From Accumulibacter sp. (GTDB taxonomy: Bacteria > Pseudomonadota > Gammaproteobacteria > Burkholderiales > Rhodocyclaceae), in contig NZ_JAMTDQ010000101.1 of NCBI RefSeq assembly GCF_023806635.1, positions 1-56,498 on the forward strand: 56,498 bases of DNA, written 5' to 3'. Position 1 is the first letter of the stretch, and the number at the start of each line of letters is the position of its first letter. This document shows, piece by piece, positions 12,824 through 21,671 of this stretch. Under the pieces are notes generated by a model. The model was given only the letters and a program-made list of their open reading frames with translations. It did not search any database and was not told the origin of the DNA. The translations under genes and the position numbers were made by a program.

Positions 12824-15649
12824 CTAGAACTCGAAGCGCTCGGGTCGCCCGGACGAGGCCACCCGGGCGTAGATGTCGAACAACTCGGAATCGGTCTCCC
12901 GGATGCCCGGAATCACCTCGGTGGCTTTCCTGCCGACGACATCCTTCAGGCCCGTCAAGGCCTCGAAAGCCGTGTTGACGTTCAGGTAGACGAAATCCCG
13001 GGGTTGCCCCCGTTCGTACACCATCCGGCAATGGGCAAAGCCGTTCAGCATGTTCGCGAACAGCGAGCGATAGCTGATCTCGGCCTGTTCCCGCTCGATT
13101 TCGGCGCGGCGCAGTTCGGAGATGTCGGCGAAGCTGAGCACCGCGCCCGTGCGCGCGCCGGAGCGATCGATGTAAGCGGAGACCTGCATCAGGTAATGTC
13201 GGTTATCGTGGCCGACATGGCGGATCATCGGCGAGCCGGAACGAATCACCGCAGCCATCTGCTCCTGCAGGTCGGGCAGGTCGAGCGTGCATGGCACGCC
13301 GCACAAGCGTTGGCCGACGTCTTCCGGCATCAGGCCGAACACCCGCACTGCCAGCGGATTGAAGCGGCGCACCTTGCCTTGCCCGTCCACCACCACCAGC
13401 CCGACCTGGATCGAGTCGAGGATGTTGATCAGCGTGTCGTTGGTGTCGGCCAGGTCCGCCGACTTGGTGCCCAGTTCGTCGTTGAGGGTGATCAGTTCTT
13501 CGTTGGTGGACTGGAGTTCCTCGTTGGACGCTTGCACTTCTTCCGAGGACACCTGCAGTTCTTCGTTGAGGGACTGCAGCTCCTCGCTCGAGGTCTCCAT
13601 CTCCTCGATCACCGCCTGCAGATGCTCGCGGGTGGCCGCCAGTTCCTGGCGCAGTTCGTCGGCTTCGTCGGGAACGGTCTGCCGCTGTGGCTGCCCGCCG
13701 TCGGGCGCCGGCGTCTCCGGGAAAGCGGGGCGTTCCTCGAAGCTGATCAGGATGGCGCCTTCGCCCGTCCTGAGGTCCATGTCGACGCGACGCGCCACCA
13801 TCCGCACCAGCACGGCGCCGTCCTCCAGCGCGAGCGGCTGAAATCGTCCTGCCGCCAGCCCGCTGCCTTCCCGGTTGGCGCGATGCAACAGGGTCCTGAT
13901 CTCGTCGTGCAGTTCCGGCCGCGACAAGGCGAGCAGGGAAAAATCCGCCGTGCCCTTGCGAATGTTCAGATAGCGCCCCACCTCCCCGAAGAAATGCAGC
14001 GGCAGGCCATCGCGGTTCACCAACACGCTGGCGGGGGCGTACTCGCGCAGCAGGCATTCGCGCATGGCGGACTCGGCGGACCGCGCACGTCCGCTGGCGA
14101 CCGCTGGCGGCTGTGGCGGCCGGCCCAGCGCGTTCTGCGAGTGGCGAGGAGGACGCGGCGAGGGTACGTTGCGCCGGCGATACAGCCGGCATCGGCCATT
14201 CTCCGGTTCGAACAGCTTGCTGGCGGTGCCCGCGGATTCCGACTGGCCCAGCAGAAGGTAACCGTCCGGGTTCAAGGCATAATGAAACTTGCCGAGCACT
14301 TCCTCCTGCAGACCGGGCTGAAAATAGATCAGCAGGTTGCGGCAACTGATCAGATCGAGGCCCAGAAAAGGCGGCTGGCTTGCCACATCGTGGCCGGCGA
14401 AGACGCAGCGCTCGCGGATCGCCCGGCCCACGCGCAGCGCCCGGCCCTGCGGCACGAAGTAGCGCTGGCGCAGGTCGGCGTCGAGGTGTTCCAGTGCCGA
14501 GCGGGGGTAAACCCCGGCCCGCGCCGTCTGGATGGCCTTTGGATCGACATCGGTGGCGAAAACCCGCACGTCGAACTGCGCCAGGCGTTCGCCCAGCACT
14601 TCGGCCAGGACGATGGCGATGGAATACGCTTCCTCGCCGCTGGCGCAGCCCGGCACCCACGCGCGGAGCGCATCGCCCGGCTGCTTGCTGGCGACCAGGC
14701 TGGCCACCACCTCACGCAGCGCGGCGAAGACCGGCGCGTCCCGGAAGAACTCGGTCACCGAAATCATGAAGCTTTGCTGGAGCAGCTTCACCTCGTCCGG
14801 GTTGGCGCGCACGAAGCTCAGGTAGTCTTCCAGGGAAGGCAGGTGCAGGCTGGCGACCCGCCTTTCGATCTGGCGGCGGAGTGTGCCCTCCTTGTAGTGG
14901 CTGACGTCCATCTGGGTCGCTTCCAGCACGCGCTGGAGCAATTCCCGATAGGCATCGCGGGGGTCGGAGCCGCTGCCTGCCGTCGCTGGCGGGGGGAAAG
15001 CGGGCGGCGCGTTGCCCAAGGCATGCAGGTAATCCGCGATTTCCGCAATTTCCGCAATGTCCAGTTGTCGGTCGACGATGCCGGCTTCAATCGCTGCCGC
15101 GGGCTGATCGGCGCACGGGCCACTGGCCCGCCGTTGCACGATCACTCTCCCGCCCGCCGCGTGGATCGCCTTGCCGCCCTCGGTTCCGTCGTCGCCAGTC
15201 CCCGACAGGAGGACGCCGACGGCGCGACTGCCATAGCGCTCTGCCAGGGACAGGAAGAGCCGGTCGATGGCGGCGGAGCTTTGGGCGTCCGCCGCTGGCG
15301 GGGCGAGCCGGACACGGCCGCCGCGCACGTCGAGATCCAGACCGGGCGGCACCACCCAGACCCGATCCGCGGCGATCGGCTCGCCATCGACGGCGGTCCG
15401 GACGGCAAGTCGTGCGCCCTCGGCCAGCGCTTCCGTCGGCGCCCCCGGCTCGTCGGCCGACTGCTCGAGGGCCAGGAAATAGACGGTGCGACCGGTTGGA
15501 GACAGGCGCGCGATCAGCCCATGCAGGGCTTCGAGTCCGCCTGCCGCGGCGCCGATGCCCACGAAATGGCTGATGTCGGCCGCAGCGCGAGCATCGTCCC
15601 GAGGGTCCTTCGCGGATGGTGACGGTGAATCGTCACCGACGGCATTCAT
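12824..15649 (-). CDS. CheB-CheR-PAS hybrid, upstream half, ending at an in-frame TAG
   Basis: Chemotaxis-type hybrid of 941 codons before the amber stop. A CheB methylesterase-like domain (about 27-210) is followed by a CheR methyltransferase (about 235-500) with the SAM-binding loop VPGCASGEEAYSIAI and the motif TEFFRD. A long coiled coil (about 640-720, with repeated SLNEELQVSSEEVQASNEEL-type heptads) leads to one complete PAS domain and a second one cut off at ASSGRPERFEF. The next codon is TAG, after which [20 protein letters not shown] continues the normal family sequence. The CheB site is abnormal: the catalytic Ser of the GASAGG motif is Ala35 (GIGAAAGG), and no His is found in the segment 52-70 where the family has QH. 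The Asp region SGTGDDGT is kept. The CheR part looks active. The upstream ribosome-binding site is weak. Confidence 0.88.
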   Translation of the reverse strand: MNAVGDDSPSPSAKDPRDDARAAADISHFVGIGAAAGGLEALHGLIARLSPTGRTVYFLALEQSADEPGAPTEALAEGARLAVRTAVDGEPIAADRVWVVPPGLDLDVRGGRVRLAPPAADAQSSAAIDRLFLSLAERYGSRAVGVLLSGTGDDGTEGGKAIHAAGGRVIVQRRASGPCADQPAAAIEAGIVDRQLDIAEIAEIADYLHALGNAPPAFPPPATAGSGSDPRDAYRELLQRVLEATQMDVSHYKEGTLRRQIERRVASLHLPSLEDYLSFVRANPDEVKLLQQSFMISVTEFFRDAPVFAALREVVASLVASKQPGDALRAWVPGCASGEEAYSIAIVLAEVLGERLAQFDVRVFATDVDPKAIQTARAGVYPRSALEHLDADLRQRYFVPQGRALRVGRAIRERCVFAGHDVASQPPFLGLDLISCRNLLIYFQPGLQEEVLGKFHYALNPDGYLLLGQSESAGTASKLFEPENGRCRLYRRRNVPSPRPPRHSQNALGRPPQPPAVASGRARSAESAMRECLLREYAPASVLVNRDGLPLHFFGEVGRYLNIRKGTADFSLLALSRPELHDEIRTLLHRANREGSGLAAGRFQPLALEDGAVLVRMVARRVDMDLRTGEGAILISFEERPAFPETPAPDGGQPQRQTVPDEADELRQELAATREHLQAVIEEMETSSEELQSLNEELQVSSEEVQASNEELQSTNEELITLNDELGTKSADLADTNDTLINILDSIQVGLVVVDGQGKVRRFNPLAVRVFGLMPEDVGQRLCGVPCTLDLPDLQEQMAAVIRSGSPMIRHVGHDNRHYLMQVSAYIDRSGARTGAVLSFADISELRRAEIEREQAEISYRSLFANMLNGFAHCRMVYERGQPRDFVYLNVNTAFEALTGLKDVVGRKATEVIPGIRETDSELFDIYARVASSGRPERFEF

Positions 15650-15986
15650 GGCGCAGTTGCTCCTGGATGATCGGCGGCAAGCGGAGGGTCGGGCGAGCGC
15701 GACCTTCGGCTGCCGTCGCTCGCGCGTCGGCAGCAGTCCGGAAAGTCACTGCTGCCACGTCGATGTCCCTGTCCGCGGACGTGACAATACAGCGAAAGGA
15801 ATTCTGGCGAAAGCCCCGGACTCACCGCCGCAAGCCGGGCCCGCTGGCGCGGGAGCAGCGCTGCGTGGCAAGCTCGACAAGGGTGTCTTCCTGGCGTGTC
15901 GGACATGGTCAGAGGAGGGCGGACCACTCGCGCTGTCGGCACGGCAGTCCCTCGGCCCGCCGGCCACGGTCGCCGTCCGCTGACGC

Positions 15987-17114
15987 TCAGGTGAGGCGAA
16001 AGCGGGCGACGACCTCGCGCAGCCGGCCGGCAAGCTGTTCCAGTTCAGTCGCTGCGGCGCTATGGGCATGCATCGTTGACCTGGTCTCCTCGGTCATCGA
16101 GGCGATGTGCTGCAGGTGGCGGGCGACGTCCTCGGCGACCGTCGCCTGTTCATGCGTGGCCAGCGCCACTTCATGCCCGCGTTCGCTCGACTGTTGCGCC
16201 TGCCGCAGGATGAGCTCGAGCACACTGCTCGCCTCGCGCGCCTTGTCGAGGCCACGCGCAACCTGTGGCGCTGCCTCGCTCATGGCGGCCACGGCCGACT
16301 CCGTATCGGCCTGGACGCCGACGAGCATCGCGCTGATCTCGCTCGTGGCCCTGGCCGTTCTTTCCGCCAGCTTGCGCACTTCATCGGCGACGACGGCAAA
16401 ACCGCGCCCCTGCTCGCCTGCCCGCGCGGCTTCGATGGCCGCGTTGAGAGCCAGGAGGTTGGTCTGCTCGGCGATCTCCCTGATCGTCGCGGCGATGCCG
16501 CCGATCTCGCGGGAGCGGCCTGCCAACTGGCCGATCTGCGCCGCAGAGCGGCTGACGATGGCGGCGATCGCTTCGATCTCCGCCGCCGAGCCGGCCACCA
16601 GTTGCCGGCCCTGTTCGGCGCAGCCGGCTACTTCGTCCGAGCTTTCGCCGCTGGCGTGGGCGTTCTGCGCGACCTCGCCGATGCTGACCGTGAGCTGTTC
16701 GATCGAGGCTGCGGTGGCAGCAGTCGAATCTGCCTGTGCATCGGCAGCCCGGCTGGCTTCGCCGGTGGCGACGGCGATCTCGCGGGCACGGTCGGCGAGT
16801 ACGCCGGCGAGGCGATCGATCTCGGCGATCATCGCCCGCAACTGGCTCTGCATCTCGGCAATCGAACCCATCAGGCTGTCGCCGACGAGGCTTGCGGCGT
16901 CGACATCCACCGCCAGGTCACCAGCAGCCACCCGTCGCGCGATGGCCGAGGCTGCCGCAGGCTCACCGCCGAGCTGCCGCAGCACGCTGCGGCCGATCGC
17001 CAGCGACACGCCGGCGAGGACGGCGACGGCCAGGGCAACGATGCCCAGCGACTCGATCGCCTTGCTGCGGAAGGCGGCAGCGATATCATCGACATAGATG
17101 CCGGTCCCGTACAC
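15987..17114 (-). CDS. Methyl-accepting chemotaxis protein, downstream part of a split gene
   Basis: This is the in-frame continuation of the MCP whose N-terminus is at 17121-17627. It contains the end of the Cache sensor ([10 protein letters not shown]), the second transmembrane helix (about [18 protein letters not shown]), a HAMP linker ([20 protein letters not shown]) and the cytoplasmic signalling rod. The conserved hairpin tip reads [21 protein letters not shown] and then [20 protein letters not shown], the part that contacts CheA and CheW. No C-terminal NWETF-like methyltransferase-binding peptide is present. The GTG at 17114 is just the first possible codon after the stop and has no good ribosome-binding site, so this part is probably not made separately. 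Confidence 0.85.
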   Translation of the reverse strand: MYGTGIYVDDIAAAFRSKAIESLGIVALAVAVLAGVSLAIGRSVLRQLGGEPAAASAIARRVAAGDLAVDVDAASLVGDSLMGSIAEMQSQLRAMIAEIDRLAGVLADRAREIAVATGEASRAADAQADSTAATAASIEQLTVSIGEVAQNAHASGESSDEVAGCAEQGRQLVAGSAAEIEAIAAIVSRSAAQIGQLAGRSREIGGIAATIREIAEQTNLLALNAAIEAARAGEQGRGFAVVADEVRKLAERTARATSEISAMLVGVQADTESAVAAMSEAAPQVARGLDKAREASSVLELILRQAQQSSERGHEVALATHEQATVAEDVARHLQHIASMTEETRSTMHAHSAAATELEQLAGRLREVVARFRLT

Positions 17115-17120
17115 CCAGCC

Positions 17121-17627
17121 TCAGGGCTTGAACTCGGCGGCGTAGCTGATCTTGGGCGCCGGCTGGTCGCTGCCGGCGCGGGCGAACACGTACTCGACGA
17201 GGCCACCGGGCCCGCTGGCCAGCGCCGTGCGGACGATTTCGCGGATCAGCGGCTTGCCGTTCGGGTCGCGCATTTCGGCGCCGCTCGTGCCCTCGAGTTC
17301 CGGTTTCAGCGGATGCATGACGAAGCGGTGCTGCGTATCGAGGATGAAGAAATACTCGCCGCCGGCGTAGCGCATGTGGCGCAAGGTCTCGGCTGCCCCA
17401 TGGCGGGCCTCCTCATCGCTCAGCGTGCCCTTGCGCGCCAACTCGTGGAAGCGCGCGATGACGCCGCCAGCCACCTCGACGAGAACCTGTGTCTTCTCCT
17501 TCCGGTCCTGCAGCATGCTGCTGCGCAGCGTGTACAGCGAATCGAGCGCGAGGGCTGCGAGGCCGGCAATGGCCACCGCCGAAATCATGATCAGGCGCTT
17601 CCTGATGGTCCACCGGTCCGTCCGCAT
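17121..17627 (-). CDS. Methyl-accepting chemotaxis protein, N-terminal part ending at an in-frame TGA
   Basis: The first 168 codons of an MCP: a short cytoplasmic start, transmembrane helix 1 (about residues 12-28, IMISAVAIAGLAALALD) and most of a periplasmic single-Cache sensor (GGEYFFILDTQHRFVMHPLK). It stops at codon 169 (TGA, 17121-17123) between EFKP and [12 protein letters not shown]. Members of this sensor family usually read KPWGWV here, so the stop most simply arose from TGG to TGA. The ATG at 17627 is preferred over the GTG at 17651 because AGGGAGGA lies just upstream of it. The complete gene would span 15987-17627 and encode 546 codons. Confidence 0.85.
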   Translation of the reverse strand: MRTDRWTIRKRLIMISAVAIAGLAALALDSLYTLRSSMLQDRKEKTQVLVEVAGGVIARFHELARKGTLSDEEARHGAAETLRHMRYAGGEYFFILDTQHRFVMHPLKPELEGTSGAEMRDPNGKPLIREIVRTALASGPGGLVEYVFARAGSDQPAPKISYAAEFKP

Positions 17628-17990
17628 GTCTGTCCTCCCTGAGGTGCTCACCCGGCCGTACGGTCAGAGTCCGTCCTCTGCCGTCGATCCCGGGCTTGCA
17701 GCCGGCGTTTGCCGACGCGCAGCCTGCGCGTCCTGCTGGCGGTCTGCCCACGGGTTTGGCGGGCGCGAATTGTATCCGATCCGTACGCCGGGGATTCGTT
17801 CCGGCGTTCGCCGCCATGCCGCGTTCCGGTGCCGGGCGCAGACGCGGCTCCTGTCCTGATCACGGGTGATTCCTGCGGCAGCCGCGCCGTGTCGCATGGT
17901 TGCCGGCAGGCCGCTCGTGAACCTCCAGTCCTGGGCGTCCGCGTTGCCCTGCAGCGGGCTGCGGAGGAGCCGGGTGCGCATTCCCCGATG

Positions 17991-18186
17991 CTGCGGCAGC
18001 CGGGTGCAATTGAAAGTGCGACTGGCGCCGGCGCGAGGCGCTAGTGGCCACGGTAGACTTGTTCTGGCGCCAACGCATGGGGCTACCGTCATTCCGGCGC
18101 AGGCCGGAATCCAGCTCGTTCGTCAAGCTTCTCTCTTAGCAGTCGGTCGACAGTCGCACTTTCGATTGCACCCGCGGCAGCCGCAG
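17991..18186. repeat. MITE-like element with long terminal inverted repeats
   Basis: The arm at 17991-18024 is nearly the reverse complement of 18151-18186. The inner 23 bases of each arm (18002-18024 and 18151-18173) match with one difference. About 125 bases without a coding frame lie between, including a palindrome (ATTCCGGC-GCAG-GCCGGAAT, 18091-18110) inside a GTCATTCC...GGAATCCAG context resembling common dispersed intergenic repeats. No obvious target-site duplication was found. The rest of the gap 17628-18445 has no supportable gene. Confidence 0.6.
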
Positions 18187-18445
18187 GGGCTTGCGCGCGC
18201 CGGGTCATGCATATAGCCTAGCGAGCCCTTGCCCCGATCAGGACGCGCGTTGATGCTTGATGATCCCGCTCTGGCAGCCGGCCCGCGGGCGCCGCTCCGG
18301 CGGCTGTCGATCGGCTCGGTGGCCAGCCGCCGCGCTGGCGGCGACCGCCTGCGCCGCTTGCCGCGGCGTGCTGGCGCGCAGGCTCGCGTCGCCCGGCCAT
18401 CCTGGCGACGCGCGGGTTCTTTGCTCCCCGAGAAAGGAAGACTGC

Positions 18446-20326
18446 ATGAGTTCCCAGTTTGGCCTGCTCAAGGCACGCCGCTTCGGACCGTTCTTTGCCA
18501 CCCAGTTCCTCGGTGCCTTCAACGACAACCTCTTCAAGAACGCTTTGGTTGTCCTGCTGACCTTCCAGGCGGCCAGCTGGACGACGATCCGGCCGGAGGT
18601 GCTGACCAACCTCGCCGCCGGCGTGTTCATCCTGCCGTTCTTCCTCTTCTCGGCGACTGCCGGCCAGCTGGCCGACAAATACGACAAGGCCAGACTGGCG
18701 CGGCTGGTCAAACTGCTCGAAGTCCTGATCATGGGGGTGGCGCTGCTGGGCTTCGCCATCCACAGCCTGCCGATCCTGTTCGCCGCACTGTTCCTGCTGG
18801 GCCTGCACTCGACCCTCTTCGGTCCGGTCAAGTACGCCATTCTGCCGCAGCACCTGCGCGAGAGCGAGCTCGTCGGCGGCAATGCGCTGGTCGAGGCGGG
18901 CACCTTTGTCGCCATCCTGATCGGCACGCTCGCCGGTGGCCTGCTCGCCGGTGCTGCCCATCAGCCGACGTGGGTTGCCATCGCCGGGCTGCTGATCGCC
19001 GTCCTGGGCTACATCTGCAGCCGTGGCATACCCGCCGCCGCGGCGCCGGCACCGCAGCTCGTGGTCAGTCTCAACCCGTTCTCCGAGACCTGGCGCAACA
19101 TCGGCTTTGCGCGCAGCAACCGCGCCGTCTTTCTCTCGATCCTCGGCATCTCGTGGTTCTGGCTCTACGGCGCCATGTTTCTGGCACAGTTTCCGGCGTA
19201 TGCCCGCTTCGTCCTCGGTGGCGACGAAACCTCCGTCACGCTGCTGCTGGCCGTGTTCACCGTCGGCATCGGCGTCGGCTCGCTGCTCTGCGAGCGGCTT
19301 TCGGCCGGTCAGGTGGAAATCGGTCTGGTGCCTTTCGGCTCGATCGGACTCACCCTCTTCGGCATCGACATCGCTTTCGCATCGCCCGCGCTGCTCCCGG
19401 CCGGCGCTCCGCTGTCGCTGGCCGCGCTGCTGGCGTTGCCGGCAACCTGGCGGGTTCTGCTCGACCTCTTTGCCCTCGGTCTCTTCGGCGGCTTCTTCAT
19501 CGTCCCGCTGTACGCGCTGATCCAGTTGCGCAGCGCGGTGGACCAGCGCGCCCGGATCATCGCGGCCAACAACATCCTCAATGCGCTCTTCATGGTCGTC
19601 GGTTCGCTGGCGGCTGCCTTGCTGCTCGGCGACGGCCTGACGATCGCGGCCCTGTTCGGCGTCGCGGCGCTCTGCAACGCGGCGGTGGCGGTCTACATCT
19701 ACAGTCTGGTTCCCGAGTTCATGCTGCGCTTCGTCGCCTGGCTGCTGATCCACTCCTTCTACCGTCTGCGGCAGACCGGCATCGAGAACATTCCGGAAGA
19801 AGGTCCGGCGGTGCTGATCAGCAACCACGTCAGCTTCGTCGACCCGCTGGTCATCGCCGCCGCCAGCCGGCGGCCGATCCGCTTCGTCATGGACCACCGG
19901 ATCTATCGCCTGCCGCTGATCGGTTTCGTCTTCCGTCACATGCACGCGATTCCGATCGCGCCGGCGCGCGAGGACGCGGCGATGATGGAAGCGGCTTTCG
20001 AGGAGGTGGCGCAGGCCCTCGCAGCCGGCGAACTGGTGGCCATCTTTCCCGAAGGGCGCATCACCGACACCGGCGAGCTCTACCCGTTTCGACCGGGGGT
20101 GCAGCGCATCGTCGGGCGCACGCCGGTGCCGGTCATCCCGATGGCCCTGCAAGGCTTGTGGGGCAGCTTCTTCAGTCGCAAGGACGGGCCGGCGATGAGC
20201 AGGCCGCTGCGCCGCGGCATCTTCTCGCGCATTGCGCTGAACGTCGGGACGCCGGTGGCGCCGGCGGCGGCGACCCCCGAACATCTGCAGCAGATCGTCG
20301 CCGGATTGCGTGGCGACTGGCGTTAG
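18446..20326 (+). CDS. MFS transporter fused to a PlsC-type acyltransferase (LplT/Aas-like)
   Basis: Protein of 626 residues. About the first 400 form a 12-helix major-facilitator domain like LplT, the lysophospholipid flippase (signature [19 protein letters not shown]). The remaining 200 form a PlsC/LPLAT acyltransferase with the HX4D catalytic motif in [11 protein letters not shown] and the substrate-binding block [11 protein letters not shown]. In E. coli LplT and Aas are separate and Aas also carries an acyl-ACP synthetase, which is absent here. The likely role is to flip and re-acylate lysophospholipids at the inner membrane. AAGGA lies 8 bases before the ATG at 18446. ubiA starts one base after the stop. 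Confidence 0.85.
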   Translation: MSSQFGLLKARRFGPFFATQFLGAFNDNLFKNALVVLLTFQAASWTTIRPEVLTNLAAGVFILPFFLFSATAGQLADKYDKARLARLVKLLEVLIMGVALLGFAIHSLPILFAALFLLGLHSTLFGPVKYAILPQHLRESELVGGNALVEAGTFVAILIGTLAGGLLAGAAHQPTWVAIAGLLIAVLGYICSRGIPAAAAPAPQLVVSLNPFSETWRNIGFARSNRAVFLSILGISWFWLYGAMFLAQFPAYARFVLGGDETSVTLLLAVFTVGIGVGSLLCERLSAGQVEIGLVPFGSIGLTLFGIDIAFASPALLPAGAPLSLAALLALPATWRVLLDLFALGLFGGFFIVPLYALIQLRSAVDQRARIIAANNILNALFMVVGSLAAALLLGDGLTIAALFGVAALCNAAVAVYIYSLVPEFMLRFVAWLLIHSFYRLRQTGIENIPEEGPAVLISNHVSFVDPLVIAAASRRPIRFVMDHRIYRLPLIGFVFRHMHAIPIAPAREDAAMMEAAFEEVAQALAAGELVAIFPEGRITDTGELYPFRPGVQRIVGRTPVPVIPMALQGLWGSFFSRKDGPAMSRPLRRGIFSRIALNVGTPVAPAAATPEHLQQIVAGLRGDWR

Positions 20327-20327
20327 A

Positions 20328-21233
20328 ATGTCAGCCATGCAACTCTCCGGGCTCAGGCTGCGCGAACGGGCCGATCTCTACGAACGGCTGATGCGGCTGG
20401 ACAAGCCGATTGGCATACTGCTGCTTCTCTGGCCGACCCTGTGGGGGCTCTGGCTCTCGGCACGCGGCAGACCCGACTGGCTGGTGGTGTGGATCTTCGT
20501 CCTCGGCACGGTCCTGATGCGCTCGGCGGGGTGCGTGATCAACGACCTTGCGGACCGCAACTTCGACCCGCACGTCGAGCGTACAAGGAATCGCCCGCTG
20601 GCGGCCGGCCGCGTCTCGGTGGGCGAGGCAGCGTGGCTGTTCGCCGTGCTGGTCGGCTGTGCGGCCGTCCTCGTGCTGCCGCTGCGCAGCTGGCTGCTCG
20701 CCGGCCTGTGTGTGGCGGCCCTGGGGCTCGCTGCGAGCTACCCGTTTACCAAGCGCTTTCTGGCGATTCCGCAAGCGTATCTGGGTGTCGCTTTCGGCTT
20801 CGGCATCCCGATGGCCTACGCTGCCCAGCTCGGACAGGTACCCGCCGAGGCCTGGTGGTTGCTGCTGGCCAACGTCTTCTGGGCGATCGCCTACGATACC
20901 GAGTATGCGATGGTCGACCGCGCCGACGATCTGAAGATCGGCATCCGGACGTCGGCGATCACCTTTGGCAGTTTCGACGTCGCGGCGGTCATGCTCTGCT
21001 ATGCACTCGCTCTGGCGCTGATCGGCGTCATCGGCCATGGCGTCGGACTGGGTCAGGCGTTCTACGCTGGCCTGGCCGTTGCGGCAGGAATAGCCGGCCA
21101 TCATTTCACACTGATCAGGTATCGCGAGCCGGCAGACTGCTTCAGGGCCTTCCGGAACAACAACTGGTTTGGCGCCAGCGTCTTTGTCGGCATGGCGATC
21201 GATTTTCTGCTGCGCGGAGTGGGCAAAGGATGA
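20328..21233 (+). CDS. ubiA: 4-hydroxybenzoate polyprenyltransferase
   Basis: Integral membrane prenyltransferase of 301 residues that attaches the polyprenyl tail to 4-hydroxybenzoate in ubiquinone synthesis. Both Asp-rich, Mg2+-diphosphate-binding motifs are present: [20 protein letters not shown] and [17 protein letters not shown]. Eight or so hydrophobic helices fill the rest. Starts at 20328 (MSAMQLSG) and 20337 (MQLSG) are both possible. The gene begins one base after the preceding stop and its own stop overlaps the next start, so the four genes from 18446 to 24716 look like one transcription unit. Confidence 0.95.
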   Translation: MSAMQLSGLRLRERADLYERLMRLDKPIGILLLLWPTLWGLWLSARGRPDWLVVWIFVLGTVLMRSAGCVINDLADRNFDPHVERTRNRPLAAGRVSVGEAAWLFAVLVGCAAVLVLPLRSWLLAGLCVAALGLAASYPFTKRFLAIPQAYLGVAFGFGIPMAYAAQLGQVPAEAWWLLLANVFWAIAYDTEYAMVDRADDLKIGIRTSAITFGSFDVAAVMLCYALALALIGVIGHGVGLGQAFYAGLAVAAGIAGHHFTLIRYREPADCFRAFRNNNWFGASVFVGMAIDFLLRGVGKG

Positions 21234-21658
21234 AGATGGTTCTGATCGGTCTGCTGGCGCTTCTCGTCGGCAGCACGTACGCGGCCGACGATGCTCGCGT
21301 CCTGGCGCCGATGCCAGCGGCTGCCGAAGCCAACCTGCGAGGCGAGATGCGTGCCAGCCTCTTGGCGCTGAACGAGATTCTCGCGCTGGTGGCCGCCGGA
21401 CAGCTGCGCGAAGCGGCTGCCGTCGCCGAACGGGAACTCGGCGTCTCGGCGATGGGCAAGCACCGCAGCCAGCCCTTCACGGCCCGGCCGGGTCCGCACA
21501 TGCCGCCGGCGATGCACGCCATCGGCATCGACGGTCACAAGGCGGCCAGTGATTTTGCCCGGGTTGCTGCCGGCGGCGACCGTGAGCAGACGGTCGCCGC
21601 GCTGCCGACTCTGACTGCGGCCTGCGTCGCCTGCCATCAGAGCTATCGGCTTCGTTGA
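21230..21658 (+). CDS. Secreted single-haem cytochrome c (cytochrome c'-like)
   Basis: Precursor of 142 residues with a signal peptide (about 1-19, ending in TYA). It carries one CXXCH haem site at the extreme C-terminus (CVACH, residues 132-136), followed only by QSYRLR. The mature part is predicted mostly helical. A C-terminal haem motif in a small helical periplasmic protein is the pattern of the cytochrome c'/c-556 family, which handles electron transfer or NO binding. The ATG overlaps the ubiA stop (ATGA). Confidence 0.78.
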   Translation: MKMVLIGLLALLVGSTYAADDARVLAPMPAAAEANLRGEMRASLLALNEILALVAAGQLREAAAVAERELGVSAMGKHRSQPFTARPGPHMPPAMHAIGIDGHKAASDFARVAAGGDREQTVAALPTLTAACVACHQSYRLR

Positions 21659-21671
21659 GGGAGATCGCGGC

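Noticed and set aside
18218-20338. 706-codon minus-strand frame opposite the MFS/PlsC gene
   Set aside because: Its composition is Gln/Arg/Asp-rich with no motif. The plus strand carries transmembrane helices and the HX4D motif.
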